NCBI GenBank assembly: GCA_025351785.1
Contig: JANXVF010000118.1
Span: forward strand, 48,850-112,849
Length of the DNA stretch: 64,000 bases
DNA from: Flavobacterium sp.
Lineage (GTDB): Bacteria > Bacteroidota > Bacteroidia > Flavobacteriales > Flavobacteriaceae
Direction: 5' to 3'
Within the stretch, counting starts at the first letter, position 1. Each line of letters opens with the position of its first letter. A program made the translations under genes and the position numbers. A model generated the notes under the pieces. That model was given only the letters and a program-made list of their open reading frames with translations, was not told the origin of the DNA and did not search any database. Shown here piece by piece: positions 15,327 through 23,530 of this stretch.

Positions 15327-15620
15327 ATGGAAAAATTTGCATTATTAGCTCGATTAGAAGCAAAACCAGGAAGAGAAGAAGATGTTGCTACATTTTTAAA
15401 AAGTGCTTTACCTTTAGTTTTAGAAGAGCCAGATACTATCAACTGGTATGGATGGCAAATAGGCGAATCGACTTTTGGAATCTTTGACACATTTGAAACC
15501 GAAGAAGGTCGTAAGGCTCATTTAGCAGGGAAAATTGCCGAAGCACTAATGGCAAATGCAGGCGAATTATTGTCAAAAGAGCCAAGTATAGAATTTGTTT
15601 CTTTGTTGGCCGTTAAGTAA
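15327..15620 (+). CDS. ABM-domain monooxygenase-like protein
   Basis: A 97-residue protein of the antibiotic biosynthesis monooxygenase (dimeric alpha-beta barrel) family, as in small quinol monooxygenases or stress-related YgiN relatives. Characteristic parts are FALLARLEAKPGREEDVATFL, EEPDTINWYGWQIGES, FGIFDTFETEEGRKAHLAGK. Catalysis in this group uses no cofactor and substrates are often quinols. It is the last gene of the AraC-headed group and is followed by a strong terminator. Confidence 0.88.
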   Translation: MEKFALLARLEAKPGREEDVATFLKSALPLVLEEPDTINWYGWQIGESTFGIFDTFETEEGRKAHLAGKIAEALMANAGELLSKEPSIEFVSLLAVK

Positions 15621-15640
15621 TTACATATTTATTTCAAAAA

Positions 15641-15679
15641 AAAGGTTAGATAATTCAACACTATCTAACCTTTTTTTTA
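15641..15679. terminator. Bidirectional terminator
   Basis: A-tract, stem AGGTTAGATA / TATCTAACCT with a 9-nt loop, and a run of T. It can end transcription of the plus-strand group and of the convergent minus-strand gene at 15696. Confidence 0.9.
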
Positions 15680-15695
15680 TACTCTACATACAGTA

Positions 15696-16121
15696 TTATA
15701 AAACCTCAATATTCGGATTTATTTTTTTTAACTCAGCAATAAATATCTCACTTTTAGAAGGCGATATAAACACATCGTCAAAAGTATTGTAAGTTATAAT
15801 AAAACCTTTAATGTCTAGGGCTGGTTTTAATATTACAGGAACATTTAAACCAGAAAACGCTTTTATTTTCTTAATTTTAGTAATATCAATATTTCCTCGA
15901 ATAGGTCCAGATCGATACAGTAAAAGATTATTTTTTATCACATATCGAGTATCCAATAAAACCCAAATAATAAATCCGGTAGCCAAACTTAAAATTATAA
16001 TAGGGATAAGTTCTACATGTTCATTGATGATTCCATAAAATAACATTGCAATTAATAACGCAACTAAACCCCACAGGATTAGAATTGTATAAGTGTTTTT
16101 AGTAGATAAAAAACGATTCAT
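15696..16121 (-). CDS. PH-domain-like membrane protein
   Basis: A 141-residue protein with two N-terminal membrane helices (about 12-30 and 37-55) followed by a soluble beta-rich part with TRYVIKNNLLLYRSGPIRGNIDITKIKKIKA, the pattern of small bacterial PH (bPH) domains found in Bacteroidota. Function unknown. Its ATG overlaps the stop of the upstream gene by one base (TAATG), so the pair is translationally coupled. Confidence 0.75.
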   Translation of the reverse strand: MNRFLSTKNTYTILILWGLVALLIAMLFYGIINEHVELIPIIILSLATGFIIWVLLDTRYVIKNNLLLYRSGPIRGNIDITKIKKIKAFSGLNVPVILKPALDIKGFIITYNTFDDVFISPSKSEIFIAELKKINPNIEVL

Positions 16122-16645
16122 TATTTTGATTCTAAAAAATTAAATGATTGTAAAAATTGTGATGCAACTTCCGATTTTATATTCCCAATTATCATAATAA
16201 TATAAAATCGATTGCCTTTCATTATGGCTGTTGTCTTCATATCTACATCAGAAATTGTTCCAGAAAATGTGTTGGCGGTATATTTTTCGTTAAAAAGTAA
16301 ATCTTTATCATCGGTTTTTTTGAATTCGCCACCCATTTGGGATTCAATATTTTTTATTGCACCAAATTTTGCACCATCAATTATACCTTTCAATCCTGCT
16401 TTATCTAGTTTTTCAACCATATCTTTTGGATATTCATTTTCTGATAATAAAATCAGAAAATCTTCTGCTTCATAAGTGTATGTTGTAATGTCAATTTTTC
16501 CAATTTTAGAATCTACTTGGCTTTTTGTAACTTCTGGTTTGTTTGGGAAATTTGCTTTAAATCCAGTTTCGGGAAACGAAGTTTCTTGAGAGAAAACTGT
16601 TAGCGAATAAAGTAAAGAAAAATAAATATAGAATATGGATTTCAT
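16121..16645 (-). CDS. Secreted protein of unknown function
   Basis: A 174-residue protein with a signal peptide (cut near LTVFSQ, residue 20). The mature part begins with the repeated-family look ETGFKANFPNKPEV and has alternating strands and one helix; I do not recognise a named domain. It is the first gene of a coupled pair with the PH-like membrane protein, so a joint periplasmic role is possible. Confidence 0.75.
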   Translation of the reverse strand: MKSIFYIYFSLLYSLTVFSQETSFPETGFKANFPNKPEVTKSQVDSKIGKIDITTYTYEAEDFLILLSENEYPKDMVEKLDKAGLKGIIDGAKFGAIKNIESQMGGEFKKTDDKDLLFNEKYTANTFSGTISDVDMKTTAIMKGNRFYIIMIIGNIKSEVASQFLQSFNFLESK

Positions 16646-16694
16646 TTGGTGTCAATTTTTAGTGCTAAATTACATTAATTTTTAAAAAACAAAT

Positions 16695-16725
16695 AAAAAA
16701 AGACACTAAATAAATAGTGTCTTTT
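16695..16725 (-). terminator. Terminator after the T9SS-domain fragment
   Basis: Perfect stem AAAAGACACTA / TAGTGTCTTTT with a 6-nt loop. On the minus strand it ends in a T run, 22 nt after the stop at 16748. Confidence 0.85.
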
Positions 16726-16747
16726 ACTAAATTTTAACAAATGGATT

Positions 16748-16978
16748 CTATTTTTTAATTATCTGTATGGTTTGATTTCCCGAGGGTGAAGAAAATTTAA
16801 TAAAATAAGTACCAATTGCATTTACATCTGATAAATCAATATTTTGTTTATAATTCCCTTCGACTTGCGTTTGATTGTTTAAAATAGTTTTTATTATTTT
16901 ACCCTGTATATCAATTATTTCAATTGTTACAGAAGTTTCAGTTTGTAAATTATAGTCAAAAATAAAAATGAATCCCAT
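16748..16978 (-). pseudogene. Orphan type IX secretion C-terminal domain (gene remnant)
   Basis: About 76 residues that read as a type A T9SS sorting domain and little else: YNLQTETSVTIEIIDIQGK, a loop, and the typical end GTYFIKFSSPSGNQTIQIIKK. T9SS cargo proteins carry such a domain after a large secreted part and a signal peptide, both of which are missing. The upstream sequence (16979-17047) stays open but overlaps the menB promoter and start on the other strand. It is most simply the tail of a deleted secreted protein. The ATG at 16976-16978 could still be used. Confidence 0.65.
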
Positions 16979-16990
16979 TAAGTAATTTCC

Positions 16991-16998
16991 TATTTTTG
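16991..16998 (+). promoter_or_regulatory. -7 promoter box of menB
   Basis: TATTTTTG fits TAnnTTTG, 21 nt before the menB ATG. Confidence 0.45.
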
Positions 16999-17019
16999 TA
17001 TTTGTAAAATCTGATAAAA

Positions 17020-17859
17020 ATGTCAAAAATAGATTGGAAAATCGCACAAGAATTTGAAGATATAACCTATAAAAAATGCAATGGCGTAGCTAGAATAGCT
17101 TTTAACAGACCCGAGGTAAGAAATGCTTTTCGTCCTAAAACTACAGCCGAATTGTTACTAGCATTTCACGATGCACAAGAAGACACCTCAATAGGAGTTG
17201 TATTACTTTCTGCCGAAGGTCCTAGTGCTAAAGACGGCGTTTACTCATTTTGTAGCGGTGGCGATCAAAAAGCAAGAGGTCAACAAGGTTATGTGGGTGA
17301 TGATGGCTATCACAGATTAAATATTTTAGACGTGCAACGATTGATTCGTTTTATGCCAAAAGCTGTAATTTGTGTGGTTCCAGGTTGGGCTGTTGGTGGC
17401 GGACACAGTCTTCATGTAGTTTGCGATTTGACTTTAGCAAGTAAAGAACACGCAATTTTTAAACAAACCGATGCCGATGTAACAAGTTTTGACGGCGGTT
17501 ATGGTTCGGCTTATTTGGCTAAAATGGTCGGACAAAAAAGAGCTAGAGAAATATTTTTTTTAGGACGAAATTACTCTGCTCAAGAAGCTTTTGATATGGG
17601 TATGGTAAATGCCGTAATCTCGCATAATGAATTAGAAGATACAGCCTACGATTGGGCTCAAGAGATATTAGCAAAGTCACCAACATCAATCAAAATGCTA
17701 AAATTTGCAATGAATTTGACCGATGATGGAATGGTAGGACAACAAGTATTTGCTGGCGAAGCAACTCGATTAGCTTACATGACAGATGAAGCAAAAGAAG
17801 GTAGAGATGCATTCCTAGAAAAGCGGAAACCTAATTTTGAAAAAAAGTGGTTGCCATAA
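17020..17859 (+). CDS. menB: 1,4-dihydroxy-2-naphthoyl-CoA synthase
   Basis: Crotonase-family enzyme closing the second ring of menaquinone: o-succinylbenzoyl-CoA to DHNA-CoA, cytoplasmic. The 279-residue length is normal. Visible signatures: FNRPEVRNAFRPKT near the N-terminus, FCSGGDQKARGQQGY, the oxyanion-hole region PGWAVGGGHSLHVVCDLTLAS and FKQTDADVTSFDGGYGSAYLA, followed by the C-terminal FEKKW. It opens the cluster with menA, the MBL hydrolase and menC. Confidence 0.97.
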   Translation: MSKIDWKIAQEFEDITYKKCNGVARIAFNRPEVRNAFRPKTTAELLLAFHDAQEDTSIGVVLLSAEGPSAKDGVYSFCSGGDQKARGQQGYVGDDGYHRLNILDVQRLIRFMPKAVICVVPGWAVGGGHSLHVVCDLTLASKEHAIFKQTDADVTSFDGGYGSAYLAKMVGQKRAREIFFLGRNYSAQEAFDMGMVNAVISHNELEDTAYDWAQEILAKSPTSIKMLKFAMNLTDDGMVGQQVFAGEATRLAYMTDEAKEGRDAFLEKRKPNFEKKWLP

Positions 17860-17976
17860 TTTTGAAGTCGGCCAACAATTAAAATACACAGTTTGACTTT
17901 CCGTTGGAATTTCATAAAATATTCAAATTGCAATTTAAAAACATTTTTTAATTCAAGAATTTTTAATTTTTTTACC

Positions 17977-18567
17977 ATGAAAAAGAGACTAATTTTATGT
18001 TTACTAGTTTTATTATCAATTAAATCCAACGCTCAAAAAAAGGATAAAATTACTGATGATAAGTTTATGATTTCGTTACATTATACAGGAAACATCAGAA
18101 ACAATAATTTTGTTAGTGATAATTACAATGGTGTTCTTGGTGTAGACATGAGATATGTTTTGTTTAAAAACGAAAATATTAGTTTGCAAGGCGGGTTGGG
18201 TTTAGATTATTTTGAGGCTAGAGAAATTGGAAACCAAATTGATTTAAAAAATAAAGTAATAGTAAATCCAAATGTAGGAATCGAATTTGAGCTTAATAAA
18301 ACTTTTAAGCCTTTTTTTAATCTAGGTTATTCATTTTTTACAGCTAAATATACTATTAATTATATTCAACTTTCTCCTTACGATCCTTTAATTCAGCCAA
18401 ATTTAAATTCAACTCAAAGTTATAATTTCAATAGTATATCAATCAATCCTGGGTTTAGACTTTTTTTTAATCAGAAATTTTATGCCCAAGCAGATTACAA
18501 ATTTTTACCAATACAGTCCAATATAAATGGTCACATTCTCGCAATAGGATTAGGAATAAATTTTTAA
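17977..18567 (+). CDS. Outer-membrane beta-barrel-like protein
   Basis: A 196-residue exported protein; the start is placed at the ATG that gives a clear signal peptide (MKKRLILCLLVLLSIKSNAQ). The mature part consists of alternating hydrophobic strands (ISLQGGLGLDYFEA, FKPFFNLGYSFFTAKY, FYAQADYKFLP) and ends in a strand closing on phenylalanine (AIGLGINF), the pattern of small eight-stranded outer-membrane barrels. No specific family is recognised. It sits between menB and two PH-domain genes, 3 nt before the next gene. Confidence 0.75.
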   Translation: MKKRLILCLLVLLSIKSNAQKKDKITDDKFMISLHYTGNIRNNNFVSDNYNGVLGVDMRYVLFKNENISLQGGLGLDYFEAREIGNQIDLKNKVIVNPNVGIEFELNKTFKPFFNLGYSFFTAKYTINYIQLSPYDPLIQPNLNSTQSYNFNSISINPGFRLFFNQKFYAQADYKFLPIQSNINGHILAIGLGINF

Positions 18568-18570
18568 ACT

Positions 18571-19086
18571 ATGGAAATCTTTACAAACGAAATAATAGAT
18601 ACCGAGCAACTTCCAAAATATGAAGAAGTACAATTAACATCATTACAACCAAAATACTGGTATGTAGTTTTGATTAACCAAGGTTTGATTTTTCTGATTT
18701 TGAGCCTAGCATTATTTGTATTTTATTCAAAATCAGATGAGGTTTCAGATTATGGTTTGCATGTAACTATTGGTTATTTCTTACTTTTAATTTTTGTGTT
18801 GTTTTTAAGCAGAATAAGTTTTAAAAAGAAAGCCTTTGCGTTTAGAAATCATGATGTTATTTTTAGAAGTGGCATAATTTCTACCAATACAATGATTATT
18901 CCCTACAACCGTGTACAACATGTGGCTCTTAATGAGGGTTTATTTTCTAGATATTTTGGTTTAGCAAAAATATGTATTTATACTGCTGGCGGAAGTTCTA
19001 GCGACATTGAAATACCTGGAGTTATGAAAGAAGAAGCTGAAAAAATAAAGCAACTTTTGATGGGCAAAATTCAGAAAGAATTATGA
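18571..19086 (+). CDS. PH-domain membrane protein, YdbS-like
   Basis: A 171-residue inner-membrane protein with two helices (about 34-54 and 64-84) followed by one bacterial PH-like (bPH_2) domain: FRNHDVIFRSGIISTNTMIIPYNRVQHVALNEG. It corresponds to YdbS of Bacillus, always paired with a larger YdbT protein. The YdbS/YdbT pair is linked to resistance to some antimicrobial peptides in Bacillus; the role here is unknown. It overlaps the next gene by 4 nt (ATGA), indicating coupling. Confidence 0.82.
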   Translation: MEIFTNEIIDTEQLPKYEEVQLTSLQPKYWYVVLINQGLIFLILSLALFVFYSKSDEVSDYGLHVTIGYFLLLIFVLFLSRISFKKKAFAFRNHDVIFRSGIISTNTMIIPYNRVQHVALNEGLFSRYFGLAKICIYTAGGSSSDIEIPGVMKEEAEKIKQLLMGKIQKEL

Positions 19087-20585
19087 TGCAAACTAACTTT
19101 AATACCCCACAAAGACAATCTCCCATTGGAATTTTAGTTTTATTTTTCGACTCTTTTCAAAAGATAGGAAGGGCTTTTTGGCCTATTATTATAGTTTGGG
19201 CTTTCAATTCGCATACGATGGGAAAATTTCTTATTTTTTTAATAGCAATGGGGATAATTTGCCTAATTGCTACAATTGCTTATTTAAGATATTTAAATTT
19301 CACATTTTATATTGATGATATAAATAATGAATTTATTGTACATGAGGGCATTATCAATAAAACTATAACTACAATACAACTCAATAAAATTCAACAAGTT
19401 AGTATACATCAAAACTTAATTCAGCGATTGATTAGTGTTTATGCAATAACGATTGATACTGCGGGAACCGATAAAAAGGAAGGAAATATCAAAGCAATTT
19501 CTCATAATTTAGCACTCGCATTAAAATCTAAATTACTCGAAAATGAAAACGTTACTTCAACCACAAATCAATTTTCTAAACTAGAAGATGCTACTAAAGA
19601 AGACACTTCTTTTTTAAAAATAAATTTAATTAGTCTCTTAAAAATTGGATTTACTTCAAATTATGTAAAAAGTATTGGACTAATTCTCACTTTTTTACTG
19701 ACGGGTTTCAATAATTTGAGAGAAATTCACAAAGAAAATATTATTGATGGTGATAGGATTCAAAATTATTTTTCAAATTATCCTGCTATTTATGCGGTCT
19801 TGATTTTTATTGCTTTCATTTTCATTTTAGTATTTGTAATCAATGTAGGTAGAACCCTAATTAAATATATGGGATATACCGTTTCAAAACAAAAAGGCTC
19901 TTTACTTATATCATACGGATTAATTAGTACACAAAGCACTATATTGAAACCAGAAAAAGTTCAAATTATAACGGTATCCCAAAATTATTTTCAAAAAAAA
20001 TTAGATGTAATCGAAATTAAAATAAAACAAGCAATAAGCGACGAAAAGCAACAAAGTAAATCACAAATAGAAGTTCCAGGATGTAATTTTAAAGAGAAAG
20101 ATGAAATTTTAAATTTAATTTTCAAACAATTACCAATAAAAGGAAAGGCTTTAACACCAAATTTTAGAAAACTGGGTTTTTCTATTTTTTTACTAATTAT
20201 TTTGCCCTGTTTCATGTTCTATATGATTGGCAATAATATAGATTCTTCAATATTCGATTACAATTTAATTGTTTTTATTTACGCTATTTTTGTACTTACA
20301 ATTTTAATATTTGCATTCAAAAATTACCGAATTTTTATCAACGACAATTTCATAATAAAACAAAGTGGCGCTTGGGATATTAAAAATGAAATAATAGAAA
20401 TTAAAAAAATTCAAGCACTCACGACTTCACAATTATTTTGGCATAAAAACTTAAATATTGGAACTTTAACTATGCATACTGCTGGTGGAAATTTAAGTTT
20501 CTTTTTAGGAAATTATACAAGTATCAAAAATTATGTAAATCGTTGGTTGTATGAAATTGAAATATCAGACAGTAATTGGATGTAG
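19083..20585 (+). CDS. PH-domain membrane protein, YdbT-like
   Basis: A 500-residue inner-membrane protein with three PH-like (bPH_2) domains separated by paired helices. Each domain shows the short signature of a GI(I/L) strand followed by KIQ: LNKIQQVSIHQNLIQR, EKVQIITVSQNYFQKKL and IKKIQALTTSQLFWHKNLN. Helices lie near residues 30-75, 200-260 and 365-415. It is the larger partner of the preceding YdbS-like protein. The gene ends 39 nt before menA, so it may be cotranscribed with it. Confidence 0.82.
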   Translation: MMQTNFNTPQRQSPIGILVLFFDSFQKIGRAFWPIIIVWAFNSHTMGKFLIFLIAMGIICLIATIAYLRYLNFTFYIDDINNEFIVHEGIINKTITTIQLNKIQQVSIHQNLIQRLISVYAITIDTAGTDKKEGNIKAISHNLALALKSKLLENENVTSTTNQFSKLEDATKEDTSFLKINLISLLKIGFTSNYVKSIGLILTFLLTGFNNLREIHKENIIDGDRIQNYFSNYPAIYAVLIFIAFIFILVFVINVGRTLIKYMGYTVSKQKGSLLISYGLISTQSTILKPEKVQIITVSQNYFQKKLDVIEIKIKQAISDEKQQSKSQIEVPGCNFKEKDEILNLIFKQLPIKGKALTPNFRKLGFSIFLLIILPCFMFYMIGNNIDSSIFDYNLIVFIYAIFVLTILIFAFKNYRIFINDNFIIKQSGAWDIKNEIIEIKKIQALTTSQLFWHKNLNIGTLTMHTAGGNLSFFLGNYTSIKNYVNRWLYEIEISDSNWM

Positions 20586-20624
20586 TTTTAACGTTAAATA
20601 TTAGGCATTAAATATCAAATAAAA

Positions 20625-21563
20625 ATGAAACATTGGATTCAAGCTGCTAGACTTCGAACTTTACCACTTTCAGTTTCTGGAATACTGGTCGGAAGTTTCT
20701 ATGCTATTTCTCAGGGATTATTCAACTGGAATATCGTGCTTTTTGCATTATCAACAACTTTAGGTTTTCAAATAGTATCAAATTTTGCAAATGATTATGG
20801 CGATGGGGTAAAAGGAACAGATAATGACGATAGAGTAGGACCAAAACGTGCTATTCAAAGCGGAGCAATTTCACCAAAGGCTATGAAAAAAGCCATTACG
20901 CTTACTTCAATTTTAACAATGTTGTCTGCCTTAGCATTAATTTATTTTTCGTTTAAGGGAAAATATTTATTGTATTCTATTATTTTTTTAGTACTCGGTA
21001 TTTTAGCAATTGCATCTGCAATTAGATACACAGTTGGTTCTGGAGCATACGGATATAGAGGTTATGGAGATATTTTTGTTTTTATTTTTTTCGGACTTGT
21101 GAGTACTTTCGGAATTTATTTTATGTTTTCTAAACAAATAGATTTTTTATTATTATTACCAGCAACAGCAATAGGATTTTTGAGTGTAGGTGTTTTAAAT
21201 TTAAATAATATGCGTGACGAAGCATCAGACAGAAAAGCTGGAAAAAACACAATAGTTGTAAAACGTGGAGGTAAATGGGCAAAAAAATATCACTTTTTTC
21301 TGGTAATTTCTGCTATGGTTTTAGTTTTGTTATTTGCTCTTTTAAATAATTTTAATTTTGATCAATATATTTTTGTAGTTGCATATTTCCCAATTTTAAG
21401 TCATTTACTAACAGTTTACAGAAATAAAGAACCGCGTGCTCTTGATCCAGAATTAAAAAAATTAGCTTTAAGTACATTTTTCTTATCTGTTTTATTGTCT
21501 TTAGCACTAATTTTTTTAGTTTCAGATTTAATTATGTATTTAATATCTAACAAGTTTAATTAA
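20625..21563 (+). CDS. menA: 1,4-dihydroxy-2-naphthoate polyprenyltransferase
   Basis: UbiA-family membrane enzyme that prenylates DHNA to demethylmenaquinone. The 312 residues have eight to nine hydrophobic segments. Both aspartate-rich metal-diphosphate motifs are visible: NDYGDGVKGTDNDDRVGPKR (about residues 55-75) and NNMRDEASDRKAGKN. The early IQAARLRTLPLSVSG matches MenA. It follows the PH-domain pair and is separated from the MBL hydrolase gene by 7 nt, so those two form an operon. Confidence 0.96.
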   Translation: MKHWIQAARLRTLPLSVSGILVGSFYAISQGLFNWNIVLFALSTTLGFQIVSNFANDYGDGVKGTDNDDRVGPKRAIQSGAISPKAMKKAITLTSILTMLSALALIYFSFKGKYLLYSIIFLVLGILAIASAIRYTVGSGAYGYRGYGDIFVFIFFGLVSTFGIYFMFSKQIDFLLLLPATAIGFLSVGVLNLNNMRDEASDRKAGKNTIVVKRGGKWAKKYHFFLVISAMVLVLLFALLNNFNFDQYIFVVAYFPILSHLLTVYRNKEPRALDPELKKLALSTFFLSVLLSLALIFLVSDLIMYLISNKFN

Positions 21564-21570
21564 TTTAATT

Positions 21571-22251
21571 ATGAAAATAACATTTTTCGGTCACGCATCT
21601 TTAGGAATAGAAGTAAGTGGGAAAAAAATTATAGTCGATCCTTTTATAACGGCAAACCCAAAAGCAAGTCATATCGACGTTTCTTCGCTCAAGTCAGATT
21701 ATATTTTATTAACTCATGCACATCAAGATCACACGCTAGATGTTGAATTGATAATGACTCATAATCCTGAGGCTACAATAGTTTGTAATGCCGAAATGGC
21801 AACCTATTATATAAATAAAAAATTCAAATGCCACATGATGAATCACGGTGGAAGTTGGAAATTTGACTTCGGAAAATTAAAATATGTTAATGCAGTTCAT
21901 TCAAGTTCATTTGCCGATGGCACTTATGGCGGAAATCCAGGAGGTTTTGTAATCGAAGGCGAACATAAAAATATTTATATTGCAGGCGATACAGCCCTAA
22001 CTATGGATATGAAATTAATTCCCATGCGAACCAAACTCGATTTAGTAGTTTTACCAATTGGTGATAATTTTACTATGGATGTTGAAGATGCAATTATAGC
22101 ATCAGATTTTGTAAATTGTGATAAAGTTCTCGGTTATCATTATGACACATTCGGATATATTGAGATTAATCATAATGAGGCAAAAAAGAAATTTTTTGAT
22201 GCAGGAAAAGATTTAATGCTTTTGGAAATTGGTACAAGTATTGATATTTAA
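21571..22251 (+). CDS. Metal-dependent hydrolase, MBL fold (UPF0173/YtkL-like)
   Basis: A 226-residue metallo-beta-lactamase-fold protein of the UPF0173 type, cytoplasmic. Metal ligands: ILLTHAHQDHT (HxHxDH), the later histidine in YVNAVHSS, the bridging aspartate in IYIAGDTALT and the histidine in LGYHYDTFG. UPF0173 members have no settled substrate. Only 7 nt after menA and shortly before menC, it is part of the menaquinone group; thioester hydrolysis is a common MBL activity, and no DHNA-CoA thioesterase is recognised in the window, so that role is a testable guess. Confidence 0.9.
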   Translation: MKITFFGHASLGIEVSGKKIIVDPFITANPKASHIDVSSLKSDYILLTHAHQDHTLDVELIMTHNPEATIVCNAEMATYYINKKFKCHMMNHGGSWKFDFGKLKYVNAVHSSSFADGTYGGNPGGFVIEGEHKNIYIAGDTALTMDMKLIPMRTKLDLVVLPIGDNFTMDVEDAIIASDFVNCDKVLGYHYDTFGYIEINHNEAKKKFFDAGKDLMLLEIGTSIDI

Positions 22252-22295
22252 AATAGCTATTTATTTGAAATATAAACAATGAAATTTCTTTACTA

Positions 22296-23501
22296 ATGAT
22301 TTTAAAATATAAATTGTTATTTATACTTTTCTTATTTTCATTTACATTATTTGCGCAAAATGCCGATGGATATTGGGATAACATCCGCACAACTTATGAG
22401 ACAATAGCACTACGAGCTGGTGAAAAAAAAATAATTAAAACTGCCGATTTTCCATCTGGAACAACAGAGATTGTTTTTAGAATTACAATTTTAGACGATA
22501 ATCAAAAATTGTCAAGTAGTTTAATATCTGTTCTTAAATCTATCCCTGATCCAACAGGAATTAGCCAAGGAACAGCTGGAGCTATTTTTTTAATGTCAAC
22601 AATTTCGGGAGATGATACATGTAAATATGCCATTTTTACTAGTGCAACAGAAGCTCAAAATTATTTAAAAAATACACATACTAAAAACGCTTGTTTAAAT
22701 CAAGAAATTGCCTTAAATAAAGATGCCAAATTATTAAATATCAATTCAAAATGTTTTGAAAATAATCCTCAAAACTTGTGGTTTGTTTTTGAAAGCGATA
22801 ATTGGCTACTAAAACAAAAAGTTGTATTTGAAGTTGTTCCTTGGGTTGATAATAAAGCCAGCCACATTTGGGATACTAATTCTAAAAAAGAACTGCTAAA
22901 GGTTGTTCAAAAATTAGATTTTATAAAAACTTTAAGTAAAAAAGATCAATTTTATGTGGCTTTAATCGAAACTATTTCTAGTAAATATAAAGTTAATGAA
23001 TTCAACAAATTACTCATCATAGAAAAAAATATTGCAATAGAAAAAGCTATAGAAGAAAGTCTAAAAAAAACAGGTGAATTACCTAAATATTATGATGCAA
23101 TAAGAGAAAAATCGCAAATATTATTTAATAAAGGAAAAATTAAAGAAGCAATAGATGTTGTTTTGATTGAAATTATAAATCAGAATAAAGCAACATCATC
23201 AGACTATATTTTGCTAGGAAATTACTATTTGTTGACAAAACAATTTTCTAAGGCAGCAGAATATTACAATAAAGGTCAACAAATCAATCCGTCCGATATT
23301 ATGATTCAACTTAAATTAGCACATGTTTATATGTTTACTAATAGAGTTTCTGATGCTAAAGAAATCCATAGAAATTATGCAACTCAAAGTTTAGAAAACG
23401 GAAAAGTATGGCTAGACCAAGTTAAAATTGATTTTAAAGAATTTGAAAAATTTGGATTACCTTCAGATAATTTTAAGAAAATTCTACGCATTTTAGAATA
23501 G
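22296..23501 (+). CDS. Secreted TPR-containing protein, unknown
   Basis: A 401-residue protein with a signal peptide (MILKYKLLFILFLFSFTLFAQ). The middle is not recognised; two cysteines in CKYAIF and NACLNQ and another in SKCFEN may form disulfides. Residues about 270-360 contain tetratricopeptide-like helices, clearest in DYILLGNYYLLTKQFSKAAE and YYNKGQQINPSDIMIQLKL. Lies between the MBL hydrolase and menC genes in the same direction; no link to menaquinone is evident. Confidence 0.7.
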   Translation: MILKYKLLFILFLFSFTLFAQNADGYWDNIRTTYETIALRAGEKKIIKTADFPSGTTEIVFRITILDDNQKLSSSLISVLKSIPDPTGISQGTAGAIFLMSTISGDDTCKYAIFTSATEAQNYLKNTHTKNACLNQEIALNKDAKLLNINSKCFENNPQNLWFVFESDNWLLKQKVVFEVVPWVDNKASHIWDTNSKKELLKVVQKLDFIKTLSKKDQFYVALIETISSKYKVNEFNKLLIIEKNIAIEKAIEESLKKTGELPKYYDAIREKSQILFNKGKIKEAIDVVLIEIINQNKATSSDYILLGNYYLLTKQFSKAAEYYNKGQQINPSDIMIQLKLAHVYMFTNRVSDAKEIHRNYATQSLENGKVWLDQVKIDFKEFEKFGLPSDNFKKILRILE

Positions 23502-23530
23502 TAAATGTAATTTATTTTAAATAAAAGTCA

